A stretch of 64,000 nt of DNA, from NCBI GenBank assembly GCA_945787845.1, contig CALZJH010000002.1:1-64000 (forward strand), given 5' to 3'. Under the pieces are notes generated by a model, which was not told the DNA's origin, did no database searches, and worked only from the letters and a program-made list of their open reading frames with translations. The translations under genes and the position numbers were made by a program. Source of the stretch: an uncultured Woeseiaceae bacterium (GTDB taxonomy: Bacteria > Pseudomonadota > Gammaproteobacteria > Steroidobacterales > Woeseiaceae). Numbering within the stretch: position 1 is the stretch's first letter; each line of letters starts with the position of its first letter. Positions 27,444 to 36,928 of this stretch are shown one piece after another.

Positions 27444-30400
27444 ATGCACAGCGATATCAGGGAAAAGATAAAAGCAGCGACGGAAGAGTCGGGGGTCACC
27501 AAGCCCGATTTCATCGACCTGCTCAAATTGATCGACGCGCATTATGACAAAATGGAGGCGACGATCACCGAGTCCCTCGAGGGCCAGTCGCTCCATTTAC
27601 AGACCCAGACTCCGATAGAGGCGATCTTCGACAGCGTGACGGATGCACTGATGTCCGTCGACGGCGAAGGCGTCATTCGCAACTGCAACAAGGTCTGCTC
27701 CCGCTATTTCGGCCGCTCGCGCCGCGAGTTGATCGGCGCGCATGTCGATACCGTGTTGCCGGACGCCACCGGGTTCCCTGTCGCAGATTACCTCAAGCCT
27801 TTCATGTCGAGCCTGTACGACACCAGCCTCGAACTTCCATGCGGCGAAGTCATCGCCCAGCGCCTCGACGGCGATCCCTTTACTGCCGAAATTAATGCGA
27901 GCGTGATCGAGGCGTTTGGCGACAATGTCTATGTCATAAGTCTGCGCGACGTTTCCGATCGACATCGTGCTGAAGTCGCCTTGCGGGAAAACGAGGAGCG
28001 CTATCGCGCGCTCGTGGAGAATGCACCGGAAGCGATCATTGTGTTTGATATCGATAGCAACAAGTTTGTCGATGTCAACGACAAGGCGTGCTCGTTGTTT
28101 AATCTCTCGCGGTCTCGCCTGATGACGGTGGGCCCGGAAGCAATCAGCCCCAAGGTACAGCCAGACGGCATGCCGTCGTTTGGCGTGCGCCGTGGCTACG
28201 TAGACGCGGCCCTGGATGGGGAGCATCCGACCTTCGAGTGGATGCACCAGGATTCATCCGGGCGACGCATCCCGTGCGAGGTTCGGTTCAGCAAGCTACC
28301 GTCTGATGACAAGCGTCTGCTGCGCGTCAGTATTAACGATATTGAAGAGCGCAAGCGGAACGAGGCGCTCGCCAATGCGCAAAACAAGGTTCTGGAAATG
28401 ATTGCGTCAAGCGCGCCGCATGACCGGACTTTGCGTGCGATCTGCCGGTTCGTCGAGAAAATTGGTGACGGCTTCCATGCCGCCATCATGGAACTCGATG
28501 CAGGAAACCAGACATTGTTCGTGGCCCAGGCGCCGAGTTTGCCCGAAGAATTCAAGGTGCGCCTCGATTTCATAAAAGTCGATGCCGACAGCCTGACATG
28601 CGGATCTGCCGTTCATCACATGCAGGATCGCATCACGACGAACATCAGCGACGACCCGGCCTGGGGCGGGGCAAAGCGGGAAGCGGCCCGCAACAAACTG
28701 CAAGCCGCCTGGTCCTTTCTCATCTTCGGGGCTGCTGGCCGCGTCATTGGTACCCTGGATGTCTATGTTGAGGAAGCGCGTGCGCCCAGCACGGATGAAC
28801 TGGACAAGCTCGGCAGCATGGCTCGGCTGGCAGGAATTGCGATTAAACGCCAGCTTGATGAAGATCGCTTGCGCAGTAGCGAGACTCGCTACCGTGGCCT
28901 GTTCGAAAACGTCGTTGACGGCGTCTATATTGCTTCGCGCGAAGGGGACATCATCGCGGCTAACCCGGCACTGGTCGAGATGCTGGGTTTCGACGACGTC
29001 GAGGACCTGAAGGCGGCGGGACAGACAACCGTACTGTATGTGAATCCCATCGATCGCGAGCGCGTCTTCGCAAGACTCGAGGCCGAAGGGGTCGTCAAGA
29101 ATTTTGAGTACAGGCTGCGTCGCAAGGACGGTTCAACCATCGTTGTGCTGGAAAATTCCCGCGCTATTTGCGACGAGAACGACAATATCGTTGCCCATGA
29201 GGGAACGATTACCGATATCACGGAACGCAAGCTCGCGGAAACCCGAATATTCGAGGAAAAGGAACGCGCGCAGGTCACGCTGCAGTCTATCGGCGACGGT
29301 GTCATTACCACTGACGCTGACGGCAATGTCGACTATATCAACCCGGTTGCACAGGACCTGATCGGCAGGGACATGCGCACGGCACGCGGCATGCCTGTTC
29401 AGGATCTGATGATGATTATTAACGAGCATACGCGTGCAAGCTGTGAGAACCCTGTCGTGCGCTGCCTGAAAGAGGGGCGCACGATCACGCTGCCCGAGAA
29501 CTCGGTCCTGATAACCAAGAACGGGGATGAGGTGCCTATCCAGGATTCGGCGGCGCCCATCCGGGACCGTATTGGCAACATCATCGGCTCCGTCATGGTA
29601 TTTCATGACGTAAGCCGGGATTCCCGTCTGTTCCGCCAGCTTAGCTACCAGGCCTCTCACGACACGCTGACAGGCTTGCTCAATCGTCGCGAATTCGAAA
29701 ACCATCTGACGACGGCTATCGAGAGCATTCGGGATAACTGCGAGGAAACGCATGCGCTGCTGTATGTCGATCTGGACCAGTTCAAGGTCGTCAATGATAC
29801 GTTTGGGCATACGGCAGGGGACGCTCTGTTGTGTCAGCTTTCCGAGCAGATCCAGACAAAGATCCGATCGACGGATATCCTCGCCCGCCTGAGCGGCGAT
29901 GAGTTCGGGCTTCTCGTGGAGCGCTGCGACGAGGAGGGCGCAATTGCGGTCGCCGAGGCAATCCGCGGTTCGATCGAAGGCTATCGATTCGAATGGCAGG
30001 GCTCGTTCACGACGGTTCGTTGCTCGATCGGTGTCGTCCTCGTTACGAGTGAGAACTCGGACGTAGCGGATCTCATGAGTTCGGCCGACGTGGCGTGTTA
30101 CTCGGCCAAAGACATGGGGCGGAACCAGGTGCATTTGTACCGGGACAGCGATGCCTCGTTACGCCACGAGGAAATGAAGTGGGTGTCCAGGATAACGAGC
30201 GCCGTGGACGAAGACCGCCTGGAGCTGTTCTTCCAACCGATTATCGGTATCGGCCAGGTTGATGGAGAACGCTGCAGTCACTACGAGCTGCTGCTGCGCA
30301 TGCGAGACGAGAACGGGAATCTCATTGGCCCGAATCAGTTCATACCTTCCGCCGAGCGTTACAATCTTATGTCGACGCTCGATCGCTGGGTCATTCATGA

Positions 30401-30962
30401 AGCCCTGTCCAAGCTGGCGGACCGCAGCGAAGGTGAGAGTGCGAATTACACACTGGCGATCAATCTCTCCGGGACATCGTTGAGCGAGGATCGGTTCCTG
30501 GATTTCGTCATCGAGGAACTGGGAAGGCAAAAATTGCCGCACGGCGCGATCTGCTTCGAAATTACCGAGACTGCAGCTATTTCGAACCTCGCGCGTGTTG
30601 TGCACTTCATGCAGGCACTCAAAAAGCTTGGCTGTAAATTCTCCCTGGACGATTTCGGGAGCGGGCTGTCATCGTTTACGTACCTGAAGAACCTGCCTGT
30701 TGATTACCTTAAGATCGACGGTCATTTCATCAGTAACGTTGCCGAGGACAGCGTCGACGAGAGCATGGTCAGGGCAATTCACGAGGTGGGCAACGCGATG
30801 GGGATCGAGACGATCGCGGAGCGAGTGGAGAATCGAAAAGTACTCGACAAGCTGGGTTCGCTCGGTGTCGAGTTCGCGCAAGGCTACTATATTGCCCGGC
30901 CGGCGTCGGTTGCGTCGTTCGAGCCCTGGGCCGGATTCCCGGACTCAAAACGCCTGGCCTGA
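27444..30962 (+). CDS. Multi-PAS/GAF GGDEF-EAL c-di-GMP enzyme
   Basis: A 1172-residue cytoplasmic signalling protein. A short helical N-terminus is followed by PAS domains at about 55-170 and 180-300, a GAF-like domain about 320-470, further PAS domains about 476-600 and 605-730, GGDEF about 735-900, and EAL about 910-1165. The cyclase site reads S-G-D-E-F (817-821) with an upstream product-inhibition R-S-T-D (808-811). The phosphodiesterase motif is E-L-L at 948, with D-D-F-G-S-G and K-I-D-G kept. Both activities therefore look possible. No membrane helices are visible, so the ligand sensed is likely intracellular. Confidence 0.93.
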   Translation: MHSDIREKIKAATEESGVTKPDFIDLLKLIDAHYDKMEATITESLEGQSLHLQTQTPIEAIFDSVTDALMSVDGEGVIRNCNKVCSRYFGRSRRELIGAHVDTVLPDATGFPVADYLKPFMSSLYDTSLELPCGEVIAQRLDGDPFTAEINASVIEAFGDNVYVISLRDVSDRHRAEVALRENEERYRALVENAPEAIIVFDIDSNKFVDVNDKACSLFNLSRSRLMTVGPEAISPKVQPDGMPSFGVRRGYVDAALDGEHPTFEWMHQDSSGRRIPCEVRFSKLPSDDKRLLRVSINDIEERKRNEALANAQNKVLEMIASSAPHDRTLRAICRFVEKIGDGFHAAIMELDAGNQTLFVAQAPSLPEEFKVRLDFIKVDADSLTCGSAVHHMQDRITTNISDDPAWGGAKREAARNKLQAAWSFLIFGAAGRVIGTLDVYVEEARAPSTDELDKLGSMARLAGIAIKRQLDEDRLRSSETRYRGLFENVVDGVYIASREGDIIAANPALVEMLGFDDVEDLKAAGQTTVLYVNPIDRERVFARLEAEGVVKNFEYRLRRKDGSTIVVLENSRAICDENDNIVAHEGTITDITERKLAETRIFEEKERAQVTLQSIGDGVITTDADGNVDYINPVAQDLIGRDMRTARGMPVQDLMMIINEHTRASCENPVVRCLKEGRTITLPENSVLITKNGDEVPIQDSAAPIRDRIGNIIGSVMVFHDVSRDSRLFRQLSYQASHDTLTGLLNRREFENHLTTAIESIRDNCEETHALLYVDLDQFKVVNDTFGHTAGDALLCQLSEQIQTKIRSTDILARLSGDEFGLLVERCDEEGAIAVAEAIRGSIEGYRFEWQGSFTTVRCSIGVVLVTSENSDVADLMSSADVACYSAKDMGRNQVHLYRDSDASLRHEEMKWVSRITSAVDEDRLELFFQPIIGIGQVDGERCSHYELLLRMRDENGNLIGPNQFIPSAERYNLMSTLDRWVIHEALSKLADRSEGESANYTLAINLSGTSLSEDRFLDFVIEELGRQKLPHGAICFEITETAAISNLARVVHFMQALKKLGCKFSLDDFGSGLSSFTYLKNLPVDYLKIDGHFISNVAEDSVDESMVRAIHEVGNAMGIETIAERVENRKVLDKLGSLGVEFAQGYYIARPASVASFEPWAGFPDSKRLA

Positions 30963-31046
30963 GGCGCATCCGCATATGCCACGGGTGGCGTCAGCGCTCG
31001 GTTTCGGTACACTGGGGCGCAATCAGGCAATTCGCAGACTTAAGGA

Positions 31047-31859
31047 ATGACACGAGAGTCCCACGCCGGCATCGTCCATGCGTTGTTATCGCCCAACGAA
31101 CCCGGGCCGTTTCGGATACTCAACCCATTGGCGGAGCAGCCAATTTTGCTGGTCTGCGACCACGCCAGTCACCGCTTTCCCAAATCGCTTGGCGATATGG
31201 GTCTCGACCCATTTGCCCGGCGCTGCCATCTGGCCGTCGATATCGGAGCCGGCCCGGTCACCGAGAGTCTCGCACAGAGCCTCGGCGTTACGGCGGTTGT
31301 ACATAATTACTCTCGGCTGGTTGTTGACTGCAATCGCGAGCTCATGGATCCGAGCGCATTTCTTCAATACGGCGACGGAATTCTCGTGCCGGGGAATCGC
31401 AACCTGCGGCAAGCCGACAAGGACCTGCGCGCGAGTGCCCTGTACTGGCCGTATCATTGCGCGGTGGACGAGCAGGTACAGCGCCTCGCAAAGGCGGGCC
31501 CGCCGCCGGCATTTATTTCGATCCACAGTTTCACGCCCGTTCTGAATGGCGAATCTCGCGCCTTTGAGATGGGCGTGCTTTGGGATAAGGACGAGAAAAC
31601 GCGCAAGATTTTCCTGGAGGGATTACGCGACGCCGGGTACAAGGTCGGTGACAACGAGCCGTATTCGGGCAAGGCGCCCCAGGACTTTACAATTGACCAC
31701 CACGCCGAGGAACACGGCTTGCCGCATATCGGAATCGAAATACGGCAAGACCTTATTGACGACGCAGTCGGTGTGGCTGAAGTCGCGAAAGTGATGCATG
31801 ACATTATCGCGTCCATTCCTGAACGTCTGGAAATGAAGGACAGGCGTATCACTGCGTAG
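31047..31859 (+). CDS. N-formylglutamate amidohydrolase family protein
   Basis: A 270-residue HutG/FGase-fold protein. Zn-binding and substrate segments typical of the family are visible: C-D-H-A-S-H near the N-terminus, N-Y-S-R-L-V-V-D-C-N-R, and I-S-I-H-S-F-T-P. The family cleaves N-formyl- or N-acyl-glutamate-like amides. There is no histidine-degradation (hut) gene nearby; instead the gene ends on the first base of a GCS2-type carboxylate-amine ligase frame, a pairing found in many proteobacteria. A role on a peptide or amide made by that ligase is more likely than histidine catabolism, as inference. Confidence 0.85.
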   Translation: MTRESHAGIVHALLSPNEPGPFRILNPLAEQPILLVCDHASHRFPKSLGDMGLDPFARRCHLAVDIGAGPVTESLAQSLGVTAVVHNYSRLVVDCNRELMDPSAFLQYGDGILVPGNRNLRQADKDLRASALYWPYHCAVDEQVQRLAKAGPPPAFISIHSFTPVLNGESRAFEMGVLWDKDEKTRKIFLEGLRDAGYKVGDNEPYSGKAPQDFTIDHHAEEHGLPHIGIEIRQDLIDDAVGVAEVAKVMHDIIASIPERLEMKDRRITA

Positions 31860-31885
31860 TGACTCATAAGAAAAAGGGGCTGGGG

Positions 31886-33025
31886 ATGGGGATCAACGAG
31901 CCGTCGTTCACGCTTGGCGTAGAAGAAGAATATCTGCTGGTCGACAAAGAGACGCGCGCGCTCGTTATCGATCCACCGGACACATTGATGGCCGAAGCCG
32001 AGGAGAAATGCGGCCCGCAGGTCACTTCGGAACTGTTGCGGTCGCAGATAGAAATCGGGACCAAGGTCTGCCGCAATATTCAGGAGGCACATGAGGATCT
32101 CGCGCGGCTGAGACGTAATGTTATTGAGGTTGCAAACAACCACGGCCTTGCGCCAATTGCCGCGTCAACCCATCCGTTCTCGTCCTGGACGGATCAGAAG
32201 CACACAGAAAAAGATCGCTATGATCAACTGACGCACGAAATGCAGGGTGCTGCGCGCCGCCTCGCGATTTGCGGCATGCATGTGCATGTCGGAATAGACA
32301 ATGACGAATTGCGCATCGATCTCATGAACCAGATGTCGTATTTCCTGCCGCACCTGCTGGCGCTGTCCTGTTCCTCGCCATTCTGGTTGGGTCGGGATAC
32401 CGGCCTCAAGAGTTACCGGTTGACGATATTTGATGCCTTGCCGCGCACGGGTGTACCCGAACGATTTGCGAGTTGGGCCGAGTATGAGCGGCACGTCAGC
32501 ATTCTCCAGGACGCCGGCCTCATCGACGATTCGACGCGAATCTGGTGGGACCTGCGCCCCAGCGGTCGATTCCCGACGCTGGAAACGCGCATCATGGACG
32601 TGTGTACAAGACTCGACGACACGGTGGCGCTGACGGCGCTACTCGTGTGCATCATGCGCATGTTGTACCGGCTGCGGACGCGCAACCAGCGCTGGCGCCT
32701 GTATACGCCGATGCTGATTCGGGAAAATCGCTGGCGTGCAATGCGCTACAGCTTTGACGAGGGCCTTATCGATCTTGCGAAAGGTGAGGTTGTGCCTTTT
32801 GAGCAATTGATGAGCGAATTGTGTTCGCTGGTCTCCGAGGACGCGAAGGCGCTGGGTTGTGAAAAAGAGATAAATGGCATACACGATATCCTGTCCCGAG
32901 GCACCAGCGCCCATAGGCAACTCAGGGACTACGACCTTGAACGTGCGTCCGGGGCGAGCGCCGAGGACAGCCTGAAATCGGTTGTCGATACCCTGATATG
33001 CGATACCGCTGAAGCCCTTTATTAA
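31886..33025 (+). CDS. Carboxylate-amine ligase, GCS2/YbdK family
   Basis: About 379 residues of the glutamate-cysteine ligase type 2 family. The N-terminal G-V-E-E-E-Y is the metal-binding glutamate strand, and H-V-H-V-G in the middle is another active-site segment. YbdK proteins show only weak gamma-glutamylcysteine synthesis in vitro, so the true amine substrate is open. An in-frame GTG at 31859 overlapping the previous stop would add nine residues; ATG 31886 has a better AAAAAGGGG site. Tightly linked to the N-formylglutamate amidohydrolase gene. Confidence 0.87.
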   Translation: MGINEPSFTLGVEEEYLLVDKETRALVIDPPDTLMAEAEEKCGPQVTSELLRSQIEIGTKVCRNIQEAHEDLARLRRNVIEVANNHGLAPIAASTHPFSSWTDQKHTEKDRYDQLTHEMQGAARRLAICGMHVHVGIDNDELRIDLMNQMSYFLPHLLALSCSSPFWLGRDTGLKSYRLTIFDALPRTGVPERFASWAEYERHVSILQDAGLIDDSTRIWWDLRPSGRFPTLETRIMDVCTRLDDTVALTALLVCIMRMLYRLRTRNQRWRLYTPMLIRENRWRAMRYSFDEGLIDLAKGEVVPFEQLMSELCSLVSEDAKALGCEKEINGIHDILSRGTSAHRQLRDYDLERASGASAEDSLKSVVDTLICDTAEALY

Positions 33026-33125
33026 CGCGGTCTGGGCGTGATTTTGTGACCTGATTCACACGGCGATTTGCGGAATGGGGCCTAGGTCGCATTATGTTGT
33101 GCCGGTCCCCGATAGCATTACGATC

Positions 33126-35054
33126 ATGTTGTCGTTGAAACTGCTCGTACCGCCATTCCTGGCAGTCGCCGCCATTGCGTATGCGGTGGTCGCCGTGCGT
33201 GTAGCTCGAGCCGCTCCGCATAACCCGAGCAACAAGGTCAGCATCTTCCTGATCCTGGTTGCGGGACTGATCGCCGGTGCGGCATTTTCCTATGGCACTG
33301 CCGATCCGGTCCAGTACGGCATCGGGCGCTTCCTGAGTATTTCTTCGGGCGGGTTTCTTGCGCTTGTCTTTTACATGATCTATCGCGAGTACACGATAGG
33401 ATCGCCGAACTGGCTGATCGCGTTGATGCTTGCTGTCATTCCCATCGTGACCGCCGGGCTGGCATTGGCCAACCTCTCGCACCACCTGTACCACGCGATC
33501 TGGGCCATCGAGGAGGCGACCGGCGTTCCGGCTTTTGCCGACATCACGGATCAATACTGGTATACACATGTTTCCCGGCCGTTCAGCTACGGCCTGATGG
33601 CCTATGCCGCGCTCGGTTTGGTCACCCGTTTGCCGACCATCGCGCCGGCACATCGTAAAACGGTTGTGCTACTGCTGTTGTGCATGCTGGTGCCGTACTC
33701 GGTCAGCATTGGCAATAATTTTCTTGGCATCGGCCCGCCCGAGTTTCCGTTCACCGCGATGTCTTTGGCCGGAATGTGGCCGCTTTTTGCGTACGCGAGT
33801 TTGGCGCTGCGAGTGTATGATTTCAGTCCGCTGGCTTACGAGACTCTGTTTGATCATGTTCGCGACCCGATCTTCGTCCTCGACAGAGAGCAACGCATAA
33901 TTTGTGCGAACAAGGCAGCGCAGGAATTACTTCAGAATTCTGAGCGCGAATTGATCGGCGGCAAGCTCTGGGAGGATTTCCCCGAAGCCCGGGCCATTCT
34001 TGAACAGGCGAAGGAACTCGACCTGACGCAGACCTTGCGCATGGACACGAACAATGTGTATGAGGTGAGCGTCGGGCCTTTGACGGGAAGAGACGGACAG
34101 AATCTCGGCATGGTCGTCGTATGTCGCGACGTGACCGAGCGTCGTCGTGCGCTCAGCCAACTCGCCGACAGTGAACACCTGATACGAACTCTGATTGAAA
34201 CATCATCGAACGGCATCCTGCGCTTCGCCCGCGACAAGAACGACCCTAATCAAAAATTTCGCTGCGTATTCGCCAATCGGGCTGCCGAGTCTTTTGCCGG
34301 CGACGAGCAGGGTACCCTGGTGGGAATGCCGCTCGATAAGCTCGATCAACTCGACCCAGAGCGACTGCTGCGGCACTTCACGGCATCCGACCAGCCCGTG
34401 TCGCAAATCAGTTTCGAGGTGGCGAACGAGACGCTTGAGGACGAGGGTTGGCTGCGTATCGTCGCCGAGCCTGTTGGTGAAGACTTCTCTGTCACGCTGA
34501 TCGATATTACCCAGCGCAAGCGCAATGAAGACAAGATGATGGCTGATGCACTTCGTGACCCCCTGACGGGCGTGCTCAACCGGCGTGGTTTCGAACAGGC
34601 AGGTCTCTCCTGCATTGGCCAGACAAGTGTCGGGGCCGTCCTGTACCTGGACCTCAATCAGTTCAAGTCTATCAATGATCGCTTTGGTCACCAGGCCGGC
34701 GACGCATTGCTCAAGGCATTCGGGCATCGCCTCGAATTCTGCCTGCGACCTGAAGATGTTCTCGGCCGACTGGGTGGCGATGAGTTCGGCATCGTCCTGC
34801 CGGGCGTCGGGGTCGCCGACGTCAAGCATATCGCCGAGCGCCTGGTCCAGACGGCCTCGGAGGCCTATATCATCCAGGGGCAGGAAATTACGTGCACGGC
34901 GAGTGTCGGCATAGCCCTGATGCCGAAGCATGGCGACGAGCTCTGGCACCTGTTGAGTGTTGCGGACGACGCCATGTACTCGGCCAAGTCGATTCCCGAG
35001 GAAGACGCTGCCAACGATCGTGCGGCTTACGTGGAAGCGGCGACAGCATCCTGA
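33126..35054 (+). CDS. Membrane diguanylate cyclase with 7TM and PAS domains
   Basis: About 642 residues. Seven hydrophobic helices fill about 1-230, resembling the N-terminal 7TM sensor found on some histidine kinases. PAS domains follow at about 240-345 and 350-460, then a GGDEF domain to about 625. The active site is an intact G-G-D-E-F (550-554), with the inhibitory R-P-E-D five residues upstream, so it should make c-di-GMP and be feedback-controlled. There is no EAL domain. The ATG at 33126 precedes the first membrane helix; an upstream start at 33075 is less likely. Confidence 0.9.
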   Translation: MLSLKLLVPPFLAVAAIAYAVVAVRVARAAPHNPSNKVSIFLILVAGLIAGAAFSYGTADPVQYGIGRFLSISSGGFLALVFYMIYREYTIGSPNWLIALMLAVIPIVTAGLALANLSHHLYHAIWAIEEATGVPAFADITDQYWYTHVSRPFSYGLMAYAALGLVTRLPTIAPAHRKTVVLLLLCMLVPYSVSIGNNFLGIGPPEFPFTAMSLAGMWPLFAYASLALRVYDFSPLAYETLFDHVRDPIFVLDREQRIICANKAAQELLQNSERELIGGKLWEDFPEARAILEQAKELDLTQTLRMDTNNVYEVSVGPLTGRDGQNLGMVVVCRDVTERRRALSQLADSEHLIRTLIETSSNGILRFARDKNDPNQKFRCVFANRAAESFAGDEQGTLVGMPLDKLDQLDPERLLRHFTASDQPVSQISFEVANETLEDEGWLRIVAEPVGEDFSVTLIDITQRKRNEDKMMADALRDPLTGVLNRRGFEQAGLSCIGQTSVGAVLYLDLNQFKSINDRFGHQAGDALLKAFGHRLEFCLRPEDVLGRLGGDEFGIVLPGVGVADVKHIAERLVQTASEAYIIQGQEITCTASVGIALMPKHGDELWHLLSVADDAMYSAKSIPEEDAANDRAAYVEAATAS

Positions 35055-35103
35055 TTCACCGGGACGCCAATCTGGCTAGCTGCGTGGTGCGTTCCGCTGG
35101 GTT

Positions 35104-35592
35104 ATGATCCGGGCTGTGACGATTCAAGTACTGGTTCTGTGCACGGGCAACTCGGCTCGCAGCATTCTCGGTGAAGTCCTGATCAATGAACTCGGTGGGC
35201 GCAAATTCCGCGCCTTCAGCGCGGGTAGCCACCCGGTCGGGCAGGTCAATCCGGGCGCCATTCAAAAGCTCCAGAAGCAGGGCCATCCGACAGAGGGTCT
35301 CGCCTCAAAATCCTGGGACCAGTTCTCGGGCGTGGACGCACCTGCAATCGATATTGTGATCACAGTCTGTGACAACGCGGCTGGTGAGGCCTGTCCAGTC
35401 TGGCAAGGAGCGCCTGTCACCGTGCATTGGGGAGTACCGGACCCGGCGGCTGACGGCGATTTTGACAGTGCCTACGAGCGGCTTCGGTCGCGGATCGAAG
35501 CGATGTTGCGGCTACCGATTGCCCGTATGGATACGACCGAACGCAGTATTGCGCTCAGCCGTATTCACGAGGACGCGTCTACGGCGCCGTAA
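35104..35592 (+). CDS. ArsC-like protein, low-molecular-weight phosphatase fold
   Basis: A 162-residue protein of the arsenate reductase (thioredoxin-coupled)/LMW phosphatase family. The P-loop is C-T-G-N-S-A-R-S with nucleophile Cys13 and Arg19 (C-X5-R). The middle C-D-N-A-A-G-E-A-C-P-V-W has the paired Cys of thioredoxin-type ArsC, and W-G-V-P-D-P is the typical Asp loop. Likely reduces arsenate to arsenite. No arsenite exporter or ArsR gene is adjacent. It overlaps the convergent DUF4397 gene by 14 bases. Confidence 0.85.
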   Translation: MIRAVTIQVLVLCTGNSARSILGEVLINELGGRKFRAFSAGSHPVGQVNPGAIQKLQKQGHPTEGLASKSWDQFSGVDAPAIDIVITVCDNAAGEACPVWQGAPVTVHWGVPDPAADGDFDSAYERLRSRIEAMLRLPIARMDTTERSIALSRIHEDASTAP

Positions 35593-36928
35593 TGTCGACG
35601 ATTTCGGCGGTCGCCGGATCGACCGTGTCCACGATCAGCAGTTCCGCAAGTTCCCCGAGTACCGCGTCGATCGGATAGGGCCCGGCGATGACTGTTTTCT
35701 CGCCCGGCACCGCGATATAGAGATCAAACTCCCCGGCACCGAGCGTAATCGTTGGCGCAACAAAGCCATACCCGACATTAAACAGGACAGCCGTATCGTC
35801 CTCAGCGAGCGGGACATCGCGATCGGTGAGGTAGACATCGTACACCTGATGATTGAAAGCCGCGGGATACGACCGCAGCCTGAATGCATTCGAAACTCGC
35901 TGTCTGTCCGGAATGAAGCGGATGCCGTTCCAGGCGTCGGTATCGCCGATCACGTACACGTCAGCAAAGGTGCCCTGCGCCGGCGCAGAAATTTGCTGCT
36001 CAAACAGAGTCGTCGCGATACTGTTCGCCGGCGTGAAATAGAATGTCCGGGCTTCGGTCAGTGTGTCGAGGTACCCGGTCGTGCCTTTGAAGTCGAGCCC
36101 ACCAAAAACCAGGCTGGTGAGTACGTCATCGTCGTAAACATCGACGGTCTCCAGTGTGCTGGCGCCGTGTATAAAGCGAATTTGCGGCGGGGAATCAGCG
36201 GCCGTGAAGATGAAAGGGTTGCCGACCGCTGTCATTGAACGGACGTGAATCGGCGACACATCGTTTTCGTCGCCATCGAATATCGTGATGACGTGCGCGA
36301 ACCGCGGAAGGAGCTCGGCTTCGTCCGACGAAAAATGCACCGTATCCAGGTCACCCGCATCCGTCACGGTCAGGACGTAGGGCCCGGTCTCATAATCGGC
36401 TGCTGGCGCGATCTCGCCGAATGACAACGTGGCGACCGGTGGGTTTGTGCCCAGCACCGTTCCCGGCGCATCGAAATACACGTCAACAGCGCCAAGCGTG
36501 GTGCTTGCGTGGGAAAAACGCGCTTCCAGAACGGTATCGGCGGCGACAAAAGTCCGAACATCGCCATTCCATACCGTGACGGTCGGTGCACTGGCATCGC
36601 CGGTTAACAGGAAGATGTGATCGCGGTCGGCTTCAACCTTGAGGGTTTCCGTGGCGACGCGTGTGAATGCATTGTCGCCCGGATTCAGAATCTGAAATCC
36701 GAAGTCGTAGCTGAAATCATCGTACTCCTCCGGAGCGGAAGAGGCCTTGTAGACAACGCCGCCCAGCGAAAACTCCTCGATGAGGAAGCCGATCTCCGGC
36801 GCGCCTGGAATTGCGTTAATTGCACGAATCGTGCCTTTGCCCGTCGGGTTTGGCAGTTGCGATTCGCTGGTGCAGGCTGCCAACAGCAGTGTGCTAACGC
36901 ACGCAAGCAGCAAAAAAGTCCGTTTCAT
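35579..36928 (-). CDS. DUF4397 lipoprotein
   Basis: A 449-residue lipoprotein with signal peptide and lipobox L-A-A-C. The body is built of repeated beta modules with R-F-I-H-G-A-S / R-F-S-H-A-S-T type openings and V-D-V-Y segments, the DUF4397 pattern (I count about three to four copies between residues 35 and 430). Function unknown; such repeats are found in cell-surface proteins. Its ATG overlaps the stop of the aldehyde dehydrogenase gene (TAATG), so the two are probably co-translated although no functional link is obvious. Confidence 0.78.
   Translation of the reverse strand: MKRTFLLLACVSTLLLAACTSESQLPNPTGKGTIRAINAIPGAPEIGFLIEEFSLGGVVYKASSAPEEYDDFSYDFGFQILNPGDNAFTRVATETLKVEADRDHIFLLTGDASAPTVTVWNGDVRTFVAADTVLEARFSHASTTLGAVDVYFDAPGTVLGTNPPVATLSFGEIAPAADYETGPYVLTVTDAGDLDTVHFSSDEAELLPRFAHVITIFDGDENDVSPIHVRSMTAVGNPFIFTAADSPPQIRFIHGASTLETVDVYDDDVLTSLVFGGLDFKGTTGYLDTLTEARTFYFTPANSIATTLFEQQISAPAQGTFADVYVIGDTDAWNGIRFIPDRQRVSNAFRLRSYPAAFNHQVYDVYLTDRDVPLAEDDTAVLFNVGYGFVAPTITLGAGEFDLYIAVPGEKTVIAGPYPIDAVLGELAELLIVDTVDPATAEIVDITAP

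Noticed and set aside
29133..30134. 333-codon antisense frame in the GGDEF-EAL gene
   Set aside because: Lies over conserved PAS and GGDEF coding sequence; composition is that of a codon shadow.
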